Assembly: GCA_026826555.1 (NCBI GenBank)
Contig: JAKSZT010054396.1
Coordinates: 21,858,168 to 21,922,167 of the forward strand
Reading direction: 5' to 3'
Source of the DNA: Tolypeutes matacus
Taxonomy: Eukaryota > Chordata > Mammalia > Cingulata > Chlamyphoridae
DNA: 64,000 nt
The notes beneath the pieces were generated by a model. The model was not told the DNA's origin. It saw nothing but the letters and a program-made list of their open reading frames with translations, and made no database searches. Below, piece after piece: positions 22,749 through 35,674 of this stretch; position 1 is the first letter of the stretch, and every line of letters starts with the position of its first letter. A program made the translations under genes and the position numbers.

Positions 22749-22981
22749 GGGATTGGATGTGGCTCAAGCGGTTGAATGCCTGCTTCCCACATGGGAGGTC
22801 CCGGGTTTGGTTCCTGGTGTCTCCTAAAAAAGCAACAACAAGAACAACAACAACAAACAAGAAATAACAAGCAAAACAAATGAAAAAACCAACTCAGGGG
22901 AGCTGATGTGGCTCAGTGGTTGAGCGCTGCCTTCTTACATACAAGGTTCCAGGTTTAATCCCTGGCCCCTGGTACCTCAAA
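22749..22981 (+). mobile_element. dimeric DAS-type SINE
   Basis: Two tRNA-like modules (GGATGTGGCTCAAGCGG and GCTGATGTGGCTCAGTGG) joined by an AACAACAA linker, ending CCCTGGTACCTCAAA. Tail very short. Confidence 0.85.
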
Positions 22982-23140
22982 TATCAGGGTTCTTCAAAAG
23001 TCAAGTGTTAGAGGCATTATCATCAAGATCTAATGCAGTATTAAAAATAGCCATATCTTATTTGAAAAAGCAGCTTTCTATTTTTTCCTTGGTTACATCC
23101 TTATTAGATCATAGGATCTCGAACTGGGGCTCAAGTTTAT

Positions 23141-23352
23141 AAAGAACTACAGGGAAGCGGCTGTGGCTCAATCAGTAGGGCTCCCATTTACCATATGGGA
23201 GGCCCTGGGTTCAGTTCCCGGGGCCTCCTGGTGAAGGTAAGCCCGCCCGCACGGCATGGTTAGCTGACCCAGCGAGCACAAGCAGCAAGGGGGGGATAAA
23301 TGAATAAATAAATAAAATCTTTAAAAAAAAAAAAAAAAAAAAAGAACTACAG
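23141..23352 (+). mobile_element. DAS-III-like SINE with TSDs
   Basis: TSD AAAGAACTACAG at 23141-23152 and 23341-23352. The body 23153-23340 has intact A and B boxes and a long A-tail. Confidence 0.95.
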
Positions 23353-23621
23353 ACACTATAACAACTCTGGACTTAGTGGGGAAGAATAATAGTTTTAATG
23401 CTGAGCAGGTTTAATGCTATTTTCATTACCAAGCAAATGGATGCCATGTTAGAGGAACCCCTTCCTTATATACCAGTATTCCTTTGGTATTTATTAAGTA
23501 TTCCTTTAGGATTTCTAGTTCTACACCAAAAGTCAAAGAAGTATTGGATATTCTGCTGTAAATCAGCTAATCAGTCACTGGATCAATGAAGAGGAAAAGT
23601 GTTTCTGATCCTTGTAAAGAC

Positions 23622-23700
23622 TGTACTCATTAGGTACTTTGCCAGGAATAAAACAGAAATAGGAATAGGAAATGTACTCACTAGGTACTCTGCCAGGAAT
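23622..23700. repeat. 51-bp-spaced imperfect direct repeat
   Basis: TGTACTCATTAGGTACTTTG at 23622 recurs as TGTACTCACTAGGTACTCTG at 23673, each followed by CCAGGAATA. Unit about 51 bp. Confidence 0.85.
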
Positions 23701-23924
23701 AGAATCTTTTCTGAAGACTCTCAAGATTGGAAAGATGGAACAATGAAATATGGGAAATTGAACAGAGAGGATTATAATGGGGCATAAATAGCTCAAAGGC
23801 CCATAAGATCCCTGGAAAACACAAGGTTTGGATCATATTAAAATGTAAGAGTTGGTCCACTGAATGTAACACATGGTCTTTGATTAGTCCTGGTTTGAAC
23901 AAACCATCCATAAAACCATTTTAG

Positions 23925-24190
23925 GGGACAAATAGGAAATTTGAATATAGACTGGGTATTAGATGATACTAAGAATTACACTTCATTTTGCTGGATGCAA
24001 TAATTGAACTGTGGTTTGAAAGGAAAATGTTCTTGTTTTTTAGAGCTACATACTGAAATATAAACAAAAATATAAAAATAGGTGAAAATAGCATGTTAAT
24101 AATTGGTAAATGTAGGTGATGGATATAACAGGCACTTATTAGTCTCATTACTTTTCTGAAGGTTGGAATTTTTCATAATCAGTAGTAAAA
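23925..24190 (+). repeat. old repeat sharing family with 34530-34865
   Basis: GGGACAAATAGGAAATTTGA and TATTAGATGATACTAAG resemble the end of an old interspersed repeat. The second copy near 34530-34865 shares the arrangement (GGGACAACTGGGG, later GAGATTTT...AATAAA). Confidence 0.45.
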
Positions 24191-24553
24191 AATAGTGTTA
24201 TTGTTTTGGTTTGGAGATCACTATAGTAAGCAATGGCATTTCCCCTAGTGACTGGCCACCAGGATAGTTGATCCCATTTATCCCTTCTATAAGAACAGGA
24301 TTACCTTAGAGAAGAATGGTGTTTTGTTTACTCTAAGCAATAGTTATCTCTATAAATTTGGACAATATCATCATGTCCACAATGAATTAAATAGATGCCA
24401 CCAACTCCAAAGCACAGTGGAGGGTAAGGGTAGGTAATCCCTAGCATGTATTTGCCCAACAGGAATAACTTCAAGACATTTTGTTTTCAACAGCCATAAT
24501 TTTCTCCAATTCTCAAGAACAGCTATTTAAAGAAGTTCACTTTTGATGCTGTC

Positions 24554-24686
24554 TAAAGAGTAAATGATGGGGGTGGTAAGCAGATAAAGGCATTACTGCC
24601 TGCCAGATCTTCAAACTTTATATACATATCACGATACTGCTCTGGTCAATAAAAGATTCTTTGGAGATTAAAAAAAAAAGAGTAAA
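24554..24686 (+). pseudogene. short 5'-truncated retrocopy of an unknown transcript
   Basis: TSD AAAGAGTAAA at 24555-24564 and 24677-24686 flanks about 105 bp ending in AATAAA (24648-24653), then 16 bases and an A-run of about 10. This is the form of a truncated mRNA 3'-end retroinsertion. The parent is not recognised. Confidence 0.7.
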
Positions 24687-25299
24687 CACACAGCTGGAAC
24701 TATGGAACTCAGAGCTCTAATGTATTTTCACTTATAGAGTTAAAAAAAACTCTCTGTAGAATGAACCTCAACACTCTCCCTAAAATCTAAGAAGAAACTC
24801 AAGGATAATATCTGTTGACTCAGCCAATTCTATTCAGTGGGTAGTCTAGGGAACGAACAAGTACAGTGGAGGAGACAGGGATTAAGAAGAAAGTTTCTCT
24901 GGGATGATAGTTTTAACAATGCCAGAATATTTCCTTAATCTAGTAGAACTGAGGACTCATATATAAGGGCTTAGGTATAATTTATTGTTGGGGCTTCAAA
25001 GGATATACTTCAGTACATAAGATGCCAAATTTATATCAGAATGAACAGTGCCTCTCAGCAAGAGAAGGCAGTTATATCTTGCTAAAATTAGGACTAGTGA
25101 TCAAGATTTATTGGAAAGGGGCCAGGAAAAAAAAAAGTCTGATTAGAAGAAATGTGGTTTATAAGATATCAAGTCAAAGATCTGGCAATAAAGGAGATCA
25201 TAGTCAGACATAGAGTAGAGATATTATTGTGTAAACCAAAGATTCTGGGAACAGAGGTGAAAAATGAGGTAGGAAAGGGTAACCAATTATTCTTGGTCA

Positions 25300-27740
25300 C
25301 CTCATTCTTCAATGATGTGCCCCTATCTTTCCATCTTGCTAGCTCAAGTATTCCGACTACAGCTATTCCTTTTAGGATATGGATCCCTAGACTATTAATT
25401 CTTTTACTTCCTCACTATCCATTATTCCCCTTCTGTCTTTACTTCCCTCTTTATCCATTCTGATAGTCCAATGTCCTCATTTCAATTAGTCTCTTGTGAA
25501 TTACCTAAACCCCTGTGCTCTTCTACCCTTTGTAGAAGCCTCAATCGTAGAATAAAGAACTAGCTACCTTCTCCATGCCTATACTCTAAAGAACACTCCT
25601 TCAGAAAAATCACCTAAATGGCATATTCATATAACAATTACCGTCCTCAACCCTATCTGGTGATTCTTGTTAGATTTTCTAGTCAGAGATTCCTCCTCTG
25701 TTTTGCAAAGACTATTTCAAACTTTCCTTCTTCAAATCTATAACTATACTTTCCTACCTCTATTCAGTATCAGTAAATGATCTTGCCTTACACATAATAG
25801 AGAAAATAGAAGCATTCAAATAGTAACTTTTCTACTTCCTGCCATTAAACCTACAAATTTACCTATAGACTCATTGTCTATTACTTCCCTGTTTTACAAT
25901 AAGAGGTCCCTTTTCTTATCAAAGGTCAATCCCCTTCACTTGTGTTTTGGATTCCAGTTTCTATCCTTTCTCACCTTCTTAGGAATCTTCTAATATCCAT
26001 TATAGATATGGATCCTCTCCTTAATCAGTATTTCTCTATGTATTGAGTTTTTCAACATTTAAGCAGGATCATGTCTCTCATAATAAAAAAACAAAAAACA
26101 AAAACAAAAAACAAACAACCCTCACTAGGTCCCACATCCTACTACAGTTGTGAGCCATTATGTCTCCACCCCACCCCACAAACAAACCTTTTCAGTTAAC
26201 TATAGACTGTTTCTATTTCCTGACACCCCAATCATTTCTTACCCAACTCAAATTGGGTTTCTTCTGCTGCCACCATTCTCCAAGGGTTCATCAATGACAT
26301 CCATACTGCTTTAAGGGACACTTCCACCTTCCCTCCAGTGTTCTTATCTTGTATACTTTCATCAGCATTTGACAACTGAAGTCTTCATCCTTCTTGAAAC
26401 ACTCTCTCCCCCTTGGCTTTCAAGATATATTCTTTAGATTTTTTTGTCTAATCTCTCTTCTTTCTCAGTCCTCTTTGCCAGCTTATACTCCTCTACTTGA
26501 TCCTTATATGTTGGCACTACTCAAATCTGTTCTAGTTCTCCCTGTTTTTCTTCTCATCCTAAATTTTCCTTGTAGATCCTATCATCTACTCAAATTACTA
26601 TCTGTACACCAATATTATACCAGTCTCAAACCATTTACCCAACATTTCCACTTGGAGAAATGCCTGAGAAGCAGCTCTAATGTTCCAAGGCTGTTCTAAT
26701 GATATCTTTCTTCTCCTCCTCTCTCAGTGTCCTCTGTTTCAATGAGTACCCCATTCATCTCGTTCAAGCTCAGAACCTGGAATTCAATCTTTCTTATTTT
26801 TCATATCCTAATCACCAAATCTGGTTAATTATATCTCCTAAATGCCTGAAATCTGTCTACTCTTTATTCTTTTACCATTCCAGTCCAAGTCCCTATAATC
26901 TCTTACATGGTCTACTGCAATAGCCTCCTAACTAAATCCTCCATCTACTCTTGCCTCAAAATCCAAAGCACCATAATGTTTTGCAAGGGGCATTGAGATA
27001 CATACCACTAGTGATACACTGTTTAGCCATAGAATATGATTTACTGAAAAAAACTTAGGAGGAAAAGGGCAGAATTCACACATTCCCTGAGCTCTAAATA
27101 TCTTCAAGAGAGGTATGCTTAGGCCAGATGGACAAATAGTGGAAAGAGTTCCAGGAGAGGCACTCCTTCCCCAACCATGTACTGCTTTATATAGGAGAGA
27201 TGGGAACACCTTGCTGACTAGTATCAGACTCCCTGGTCAGGGATACCGCCTTAATAGAAAGGGGAGCATGTGGAGCTCAGTTTTGGGAAGTTATATAATA
27301 ACCACCAATGACAGCCAGAGATATTGTAGTTTCCTACTGAACTATTTAACTTCTTCTGAGCCAAATAGGAAGATCAAAAAGAACCACCAGGAGACCAAAG
27401 TTTGTTTTTCCCCTTAACTCAAAACTATAAGATCTGATGCATCTGCCTATCTCTTTAGCTTTATTTCATGCCTCTTATTTGCTATGCTTCATTCACATGA
27501 GCCTTTCAATTCCTTAAGGAGTCAAGCTCTTTCCCTCCTCATGGACTTTGCACACAATGTTCCATTTGCTTAGTTAACCCTTTTTTGGCTAATTAACTAA
27601 CTCCTAGAAAACTCATTTTTCAGGTCTCAGTTTAAATGTGACCTTTCCTGACACCCCCAATTAAATTATAAGTTCTGAACTTATAACTTACTTAGCTGAG
27701 CACCCAAAACATAATACTCATTTAGCTATCTATGAAATGA
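25300..27740 (+). mobile_element. L2/CR1-family LINE, degraded
   Basis: The plus strand carries recognisable RT-region vestiges: AAAGGTCAATCCCCTTCAC near 25921 (family KANPST-like region), GCATTTGACAACTGAAG near 26367 (FDTVDHS-like), then CTTGGCTTTCAAGATAT. The L2 3' portion follows from 27430 (ATGGACTTTGCACACAATG, CAGGTCTCAGTTTAAATGTG). An unassigned insertion of about 450 bp lies at about 26970-27420. Confidence 0.65.
26970..27420. other. unassigned insertion inside the L2
   Basis: About 450 bp break the L2 between CAATAGCCTCCTAACTAAAT (before) and CTGATGCATCTGCC (after). It contains a TTTATATAGGAGAG motif near 27187. No TSD or family recognised. Confidence 0.5.
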
Positions 27741-28158
27741 TTGTATAACATCTGTACTTGAAGAGATCAGGTAAAGCAAGGTGACTTAGCAATAATTCTG
27801 AGGTAAGGCGTTTTGTCCTTTGTACTTAGATTTTTGAGAAGTGTGGTTGACTCTGAGCCCATACCTGGCACCTAGCTACAATGAAGGAACAATACAAATG
27901 AACTCTTGCTATAACTAAGACAGGCGTATAAGAGCCAAGGCTTTAGGGTATCTTACATAAGGAAACCATTATTTTATACTACTTTGTGCAATTCATGGAG
28001 TAAAATGTTGAAGGAAATAAGAAGACCTAATTCCTGACTTTAATAAGCTTACTTTCAAATATTAAAATAAGATATATTTACATGGAAAGAAAATGAGTAA
28101 TTGGTTACTAATCAAGAGGGCCACATAAGGATGGTGTGGCCAATAACAGCCAGAGGAT

Positions 28159-28339
28159 GTTTAGAGCAGTGATCTTCAACCTGGGCTGCACATCAGAATT
28201 ACCTAGTGAGCATTTAGAGTATGCTGATGCTCAGGCTCCACCTCCAGAGATTCTGATTTGAGTTCTGAGCATTGAGATTTTTTTTTTTTAAGTTCCCCAG
28301 GTAGTTCTACAATTTGTGTTGTGAACCACTGGTTTAAGG
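28159..28339 (+). mobile_element. MER5A-type hAT-Charlie DNA transposon
   Basis: Terminal inverted repeats CAGTGATCTTCAACCTGG (28167) and ...TGTGAACCACTG (to 28331), with a diverged 8-bp TSD GTTTAGAG / GTTTAAGG on either side. The internal sequence fits MER5A (CATCAGAATTACCT, CCAGAGATTCTGATTTG). Confidence 0.88.
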
Positions 28340-29881
28340 AGAGAAAGATTGGTCTTACTGAAGTTATTTGAAATGTTCTTAAAAGGATGGATGAAATTTG
28401 GATAGGCAAAAAGGATGAGACCTTTTCAAATAGGGATTATGGCATAAGAAGTATCAGTAAAGATGCAGAAATGAGAAAGCATAAAGTGTGTACAGGGGTG
28501 GAGGATTATCAATGAGCAGATGGGACATTTTGGCTGGAGCAAAATGTTGACAATGTTGAAAAGTATCTTGTTTTGTTTTTTGGGATTGAAAGCGTAATTT
28601 TATTTAGATGTTACTTGTTCATAATCCATTGTAAGATATACAAACAGATAAAAATTGTTTAACAGGAATTAATTTTTTCTTTTAAATACCACTTTAAATT
28701 AAATTTACAACAGCATTGGTAATACTGGAAGATGACAGATACTCTGATTCAGAAAAAAAAATTATTTGCTACTCTGGCTGATAGATTCTCATTAGTCTTT
28801 AATGGATTAAAATGTATCATGTATTTCAGCTGTATATTATTACAAAACTTTCATGCTACCTAGCCAGAAAAGACATTGAAATTCTAAAATTTTACGGAAA
28901 TGAAAATGTTAATTCTTTAACAGCATTTTTACTGAAGAAAAGATAAGTGTACCAAATCTTATGGTTTGGACCTAACACTGCAAAATAATATTGCATTGCT
29001 CAACCACATCATGTGTGGGCAGCTAATGAGTGGTACCGAGAAATCATTTCATCTCCTTTGCCTAAGTCTATGCTATAAGGAAAAGGCTTATGAGAAGTTA
29101 AATTAAAATATACAAGGGGAAATAAAACTGGAGACAAGTTAATATAACCTTACTGTTTATAACTGCCCTTTCAAACATACAATAATAGATATGGAATATG
29201 CTTTTAAATGTTTTTCTCCATTTATTTTGGTAAATACTTATTGAAAATGAAAACTGAGTATTCAAGAACTTCACTTTTCTGTTTCCATGCAGTAGCACAA
29301 TTTAGGAAAGGTCTGGATTTAAATTTTAGAATAAATCCAATTTGTTGAGAAAAATACTTAAAATAAATGGATTTTATTCACTTTCTACTCTTTTAAAAAG
29401 CTGCATAACACACAGGGCAAAAATTTTTCACTAGGCCTAAAATCAAGTTGAAAATAATTTGTTGATAAAACTATAGGACGGCAACTAATGATTAACAGGC
29501 TTATGAATATTTATGAATAATGTGCCAATCATTTTATTGTAATAAGATACAAATAGAAGAAATCATGACACAGATAGTAGCTTTAATATGTTCTTCCATC
29601 CTGAGAACAAAAGAACACAGAAGTATTGCTGAAAATAAATTCTAAAATGATCCAGGTAAGTCCTAAGATAAAAGTAACAATAAAGACAAAATATAATAAT
29701 AAACAGAAAATAAAACTAAAAGGGGCGAAGTCCCAATAATGCCAACACAGTAGTGTTCTACATTAAGAAAAAAAGGAAGAGAGAAAAAAAAATTGTTAAC
29801 TATTATATTCAAGAAAATGATGGCAAACAGCTAAATGGTGTCTAGCTCTAAGAATAGAAACTCAAGAAGCATGTGCCTAAA

Positions 29882-30345
29882 AAGCCAGTACAGGGAAGCG
29901 GATGTAGCTCAAGTGACTGCGCTCCCATCTACCATATAGGACGTCCGGGGTTCGATTCCCAGGGCCTCCTGGTGAAAAAAAAATAAGCTAGCTCGCACGG
30001 CAAGCTGGCCCACGCAGAGCACTGGCCTATGCAGGAGCGTTGGCCATCACGGAGAGCTGGCGCAGCAAGATGACACAACAAAAAGAGACACAGAAGAGAG
30101 ACAATAAGAGATGCAGCAGACCAGGGAGCTGAGGTGGTGCAAGAGATTTAGCAGCCTCTCTCCACTCCAGAAGGTCCCAGGATCGATTCCCAGTGCACCT
30201 AAAGAGAAGACAAGCAAACACAGAAGAACACACAGACAGCAGACAATGAGCACAAAACAGTGAGGGGGTGGGGGAGAAAAAAATAAATATTTAAAAAAAT
30301 AAAATGGTGAAAATAGAAAAAAAAAAAAAAAAGAAGCTAGTACAG
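29882..30345 (+). mobile_element. dimeric DAS-type SINE, long linker
   Basis: TSD AAGCCAGTACAG / AAGCTAGTACAG at 29882-29893 and 30334-30345 (one mismatch). The body 29894-30333 has two tRNA-like modules, B-boxes GGTTCGATTCCC and GGATCGATTCCC, and a GGCCCACGCAGAG-type linker. Confidence 0.92.
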
Positions 30346-31144
30346 TTAAAAAGACACCGATAAGCAGGTATAAACATGGTCTTGGAAAGGGGATGGAGAC
30401 ATTAGGTTTTTGGAGTTTCAAAATCTCAGTGACTACAACCCAATACCCAAGCTTTCTAAGAGGCCTGCCCACAAGCTGTGTCAGTGTCCACTCAGAGGTA
30501 CACAGTCTGGATCTAGGGGGCTGGCTGAAAAAATATCTTAGTTTTATCCTACAGGCACTAGATACTACTGAACATTTTTGTTATATGATTGACATGATCA
30601 TAGCAGTATTCTACTATAGAAGTCTAGGTATAAATTGAGAAAGCCCTGAACTAGGTGGCAACTGTAAAAATGGATGTGATAGACGCAAGAGATAATAAAA
30701 GGAATAAAGCATTAAGATTTTTTGGCAGAGTCATAAATGGCAGTACAAGAAGAATTTAAAGGTACACTGATAAACTTTCATAACAAACACTTATCATAAA
30801 AGCAAATTTTCATTCTTCTCAACTCCTTTAGCCCTCATATATAAACCTACAACATTAGAAGTCATCCTACTTCTATCTCTAGTTTCTCTCTCTCTTGTTT
30901 TCTTAGGAAATAATAAAAAATTCTTAATGCAATAATCTGTGAAAAAGAAGTCAACACTGAAAACAAATTTGAGGACATTTAAATTATTAATCCATTCCAT
31001 CTTAATGAAGCACTTAATAATTACCTTCACATTTTGCTGATAAGGAATTTTATGCTAAAACTTTTATTTTGAAGCAAATAAGACACCTCTAAATGAATCT
31101 CCTTTGATTTAGAACAACAATTAAATAGCTATTCTATATCATAC

Positions 31145-31287
31145 CTTGTATTTGGTCATGGTGCTAAAATGATTATTCCGAAAGAACACACAAAGTTCTC
31201 CTTCCTGAACCGTTGAAGTTAATTCACATAATCCATGGTATGTCAGTTGAGTGGCTGTGTTATTTAGAAACTGCTCAGCTACAAAGC
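31145..31287 (-). CDS. MINDY2: MINDY2 coding exon with probable catalytic histidine
   Basis: The exon starts with two bases completing a Gly codon and then encodes 47 residues from FVAEQFLNNT to HFSTMTKYK. The acceptor is CATAG|GC (AG at 31288-31289) and the donor AAG|GTAT (GT at 31143-31144), and it ends in phase 0. The motif FRNNHFSTMT is the conserved MINDY-family segment carrying the catalytic His that pairs with an upstream Cys (family knowledge). The segment QLTYHGLCEL is also typical of MINDY1/2. There is no frameshift or stop. The exon stands alone between two large introns: about 13.5 kb downstream, rich in L1/L2, and about 13.8 kb upstream containing L1-A. Paralogue MINDY1 is the main alternative, but the tail encoded downstream fits MINDY2 better. 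Confidence 0.94.
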
Positions 31288-32493
31288 CTATGGAACCAAT
31301 GCATAATATTAGATGGAAGAATAATTTCAAAATTAAAAAGATATTATTTACATTGTGTTCCAAGTATGGTAAAAGGCCAATCAAAATAAGACTTTTCCTA
31401 ATATAATATTATGGTCCCAAACTGGAGATTCTTCTTTCTAATTCTGCTATGGAAAATATGTCTATAGACATTTACATCCTAAAGAAATGGTTATATGAAA
31501 TAGCTCTTAATCAGTAAATGTTTTTCCACCTATTTCTGAAAGGATTTCAGGCAGCTTTCAATAAAAGGCATAGACAATAAAACTAAAACCCATTAAAACA
31601 AATAAGAAGGCAGGAGTTGGCAATTTAAAGAAGTAGGTAGGAAAGAAAGATGTATGTCAACAGCTGCTTCTCCAATGGCTAGGTATTGAGAAATTAAATG
31701 TAGCTGTAACAAATTCAGTTGCTTAAGATTTTAACAAAGATAACAGATTTTCAAGTCTCAAGCTGCTGAATTCTTGCCTTAAGAATAAAAGTAGGCAGGA
31801 GACTGAACAGGCAGCAGTGGGATAACTGATGCCATTTTTATCTTAATTTCCTCTAGCATGTTACTCATTGTATAGGTAAATCAAATTCAGAAATAGAAAT
31901 TAACTATCTGTTTTGCTTTTGAAATATAATGACTACTACTGGGTTTAGTTTAATATATAAAAATAAACCTATATATTTCTTCTTTCATTCTGTCTCCTTC
32001 CTCCTTTTGCTCCATTCCTTTAAGTAAAGAGGAAATGTCTCAGAAGCAATAGGGAGAAGGAAATGCTCTAAAAACGTTTTATTGAGCTGGGAGGTACAGA
32101 GAGAGTAAAGATGAATCTGTGTTAAGAAACTGATACCTAGCAAAAAACTGAAGGAAAAAAAAAAACTTAGTAGAAAATTTTGGATAAAAGCAGGCTAAGG
32201 GTCAGAGGCAGACCACAGTATAAATTTATTCTACTCTCTCTCCACCCCTCACCCTTAGTGTCAAGCCACAACACTTCAGCTGCAAGATGGTTACAAAAAG
32301 TTACCAGTGCATCCCATTATTCCAAAGATTTGGTTAAGGTGGGAGGGAAAGTGCAAAGAGTAACAAAGAAGAAAAGAGCTAAAAAAACTTATAACATACT
32401 TGCAACTTCTTGGGTTTATACATTTAGAAATAAGAGTCCCCCCAATTATTAATGTTACTTTGTGAAGTATTAAGTTATCATTATACTGCATTC

Positions 32494-32699
32494 AAAAAGT
32501 AAGCAAGGAAGCAGCTGTGGCTCAATCAGTAGGGCTCCCGTTTACCATATGGGAGGCCCCGGGTTCGGTTCCCAGGGCCTCCTGGTGAAGGCAAGCCCGC
32601 CCGCACGGTGTGGTTAGCTGACCCAGCGAGCACAAGCAGCAAGGAGGGGCATAAATGAATAAATAAAAAAAATCTTTAAAAAAAAAAAAAAAGTAAGCA
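32494..32699 (+). mobile_element. DAS-III-like SINE with TSDs
   Basis: TSD AAAAAGTAAGCA at 32494-32505 and 32688-32699. The body has intact A-box GTGGCTCAATCAGT and B-box GGTTCGGTTCC. Confidence 0.95.
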
Positions 32700-33213
32700 G
32701 TATGCCTATGCTGGGTAATAACGGTGCTGTCTGAAATATCCATGTTACTAAATAATTCCTTAAGAAAGATGTTTCTAAATGCCTCTCCCACCCTTCACAC
32801 TTACAAAACAATAATCTCTACAAATCAATTTCAAACAGATAGAAAAGCTCAGTGGAGATATAACCCAATATTACTTTCATTTTACTAGTGTGAAATTCAA
32901 AATTTTAACAATAGGAGGGTCTTTCTCAACTACTTCTTTTTACAGAACAGGACATGAGCTCAGTGAAAATTACTGAATTACCCAAGGACACAAAACTAGT
33001 GTGGCAAAATGAAGACTGGAACCCAGGAGAATAAAGTTAGAGAGAGAAAAAAAAGTGCAGATTATTACAAATGCATACTTTAATTATATCTCTCCCCAAA
33101 CCAAAAAATATAGCCTGAGACTTATAGAGAACAATGTTTCCTAATTCTTCTGTTATCCTTTAAAACAGGGACACTCCTGTGATTTTAGTGGAATATTCAA
33201 AAGACTAATTTAT

Positions 33214-33420
33214 GAGGAGCAGATTTGGCTCAAGTGGTTGAGCTCCTGCTTCCCAGATGGGAGGTCCCGGGTTCCTCACGGTGCCTCCTGAAAAAACAAA
33301 AACAAACAACAAGCCAAACACATGAAAAGACCAACTCAGGGAAGCCGATATGGAGAGTCAGTTGAGCGCCAGCTTCCCACATATGAGGTCCTGGGTTCAA
33401 TCCCCAGCTACCAGTACCTC

Positions 33421-33448
<28 letters not shown>
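33214..33448 (+). mobile_element. dimeric DAS-type SINE
   Basis: Modules start AGGAGCAGATTTGGCTC and GGAAGCCGATATGG; the first B-box is damaged. Ends in a long A-run. TSD not resolved. Confidence 0.85.
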
Positions 33449-33451
<3 letters not shown>

Positions 33452-33679
33452 AATCAAGATTCAACTTTTTAAAACTAATTGAACAAATTTTGATAAACAA
33501 TTCTGTTATACAGAAGTTTATCTGCATTGTTTCAATTAGCCCATTGTTTTAAATAACTTTCTCACTGTGACAACTTTAAACAATGATGTTTTTCTTTTTA
33601 GTTTCATCTACCTTTGAGTTTCAGAAATCAAATACACTATATTAATATTTTCCCTCAAGAGTACAGGCAAAATAATCTT

Positions 33680-34865
33680 TAATATGACATAAGCCCAGAG
33701 TTTATTTGAAAATACAGGGCCTCATATGATTTGATTCCAGGGGTGCAAAAGGGAGCTCAGGACATCTTATTGTGCAGAAAAGTAAGGAAGTGCTGCAGGA
33801 ATGATATGGACATCCCAAAAGAAGAGAAGAACCATCTTGAGAGCATTTCACTCACCGAATTTGGGACAATTTGAGCAAAAACAAGAATGATGATGATGGG
33901 TTATAATATACTAAATAAAAAATAATCCATGAGTCTATACTGATTTTTTAAATGGGGTAAGGGGAGGAGAAGGGAAAACCTTTTTATAGAAGAATGCCAG
34001 ATAATAGGTGTTGAAAGAATAATAGAACTATTATAGCCTTCATTGTAACAACTGATTCTAACAAGAATCAGTGGATGCCATATCTACTGGGCAAAAAATT
34101 ATTAGGGAACAAGATATTCACATAGTTTCAGAGCACAACATTGCAGATTACTTACAAATTACAAAGGTAGAAAGGCACCTTTACAGTAAATAGAATCTGG
34201 CAGACACCACCTTAACCAATTCTGAACATCACCAATAATGGACTAAGACATTATATGCCCCATGATTTAAGCGCTGGGAGGATACAATATCATTTATGAG
34301 GTATTCTTGCCAAAAATACATAACCTGAATCTAATTAAGAAGAAACAATCAGACAAATACAAATTAAGGAATGTCTACTGGCCTGGGCAATTTTTTAAAA
34401 TATCAATGTCATAAAAGACCAAAGAAAAAAGCTAGGGATTGGTTCTAGAGTACAAGAGACTAAAGGGATATGACAATTAAATGATCCTTGACTGGAACCT
34501 AGATTGAAAAAAAAGTAAAAACTATAAGGGACATTATTGGGACAACTGGGGAATTCTTATTCTTAGTATATTAGACAATAGTATTGTCTCAAAGCCAAAT
34601 TTCCTGAGATAATTGCATTGTGATTATAATTCTTAGGAGATACATGCCGAAGCATTTAGGGTTAAGTGTTATGATATTTGCAACTTATTCTCACTTGATT
34701 CAGGGGAAAGAAGAGTGTGTGTGTGTGTGTGTGAGAATAGGAATAGAGAAAGAAACCAAGTGTACAATATGTTAATTGAATTTAGGTGAAGAGCACATAA
34801 AGTGTTCATTGTGCTATTTTTCCAACTTTTCTATAGGTTGAGATTTTAAAAAAATAAAAGGTGTA
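33680..34865 (+). repeat. old LINE/L1-like 3' region, degraded
   Basis: Resembles an old interspersed LINE 3' end in order: GGACATTATTGGGACAACTG, GATACATGCCGAAGCATTTAG, CAACTTATTCTCAC, a (GT)n run (34715-34733), and a final GAGATTTTAAAAAAATAAAAG. Exact subfamily not assigned. Confidence 0.5.
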
Positions 34866-35674
34866 GAAAGAAAAGGAAACCAATAATATTACTTAATAAA
34901 AAATAACGTGAATACAAACTATACTTATCAATGTGCATGGCACAAATAGAGGCTCAATAAATATTTGAATAAATCAATAAATATGCTGGATTTATTTTTA
35001 TAGGCATATATGAAAAGGCATCTGGATTAAATGACCAGTTCTGGTAAAGTCTGGTGTTTGGTACTGTGTTATTTATTTTCTTGTTGATTTTTGCTACTAT
35101 GCCACAACCTATCATTCTAATCAGATTTCAAAAGCTTAATATATATTAATACACAAAGGCAGTAGCAAATAATATGTACTCTATATAGAAGTAAAAGTTC
35201 TGTAGATTTATTTGCAAGATATTGCCATCAAAAGAAAATGAACTTTATCTGAAAAAAATTGAAATAAGACCTAATTCTATTCAACTATTAGCTAAATAAC
35301 AATTTTTTCCTCAAAAAAGAATGCTAGTAAAAATATTTCTTTTATTCTGTACCTTGATGGGAGATAAAATTTTGAATTTTAGTTATCCTCTAGTAATACT
35401 TTTTAATAAAGAAGGACTATAAATAAACCAACTTTTGGACATTTTATTGATTCAAAAGGAAAGTTACAGTTGTAGATGAAACAGAAAAAGTGAACTTCAG
35501 TTCACTCAAGAGAATATGATGGGGAAAATGATGAGGGAAAACAAATTGCTATAAGGTAAGTAAAAATGTCCTTTTTCTTTACTAAATGATTTCTTAGTGC
35601 CTTAAACCACTAACCATTGGAGATAAACAATCATTTCAAACAGACTTCAGTTTGTAGCTTCTTCTGAGCAAAAA

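Noticed and set aside
27115..27417. Plus-strand 100-codon frame between L2 parts
   Set aside because: Lies within the unassigned insertion; no recognisable domain, no splice support, length within chance expectation.
32506..32687. tRNA gene-like A-box and B-box sequences, here and in the other SINE copies
   Set aside because: They are heads of DAS SINEs with A-tails and TSDs; the cloverleaf is degraded and no plausible functional tRNA gene was found.
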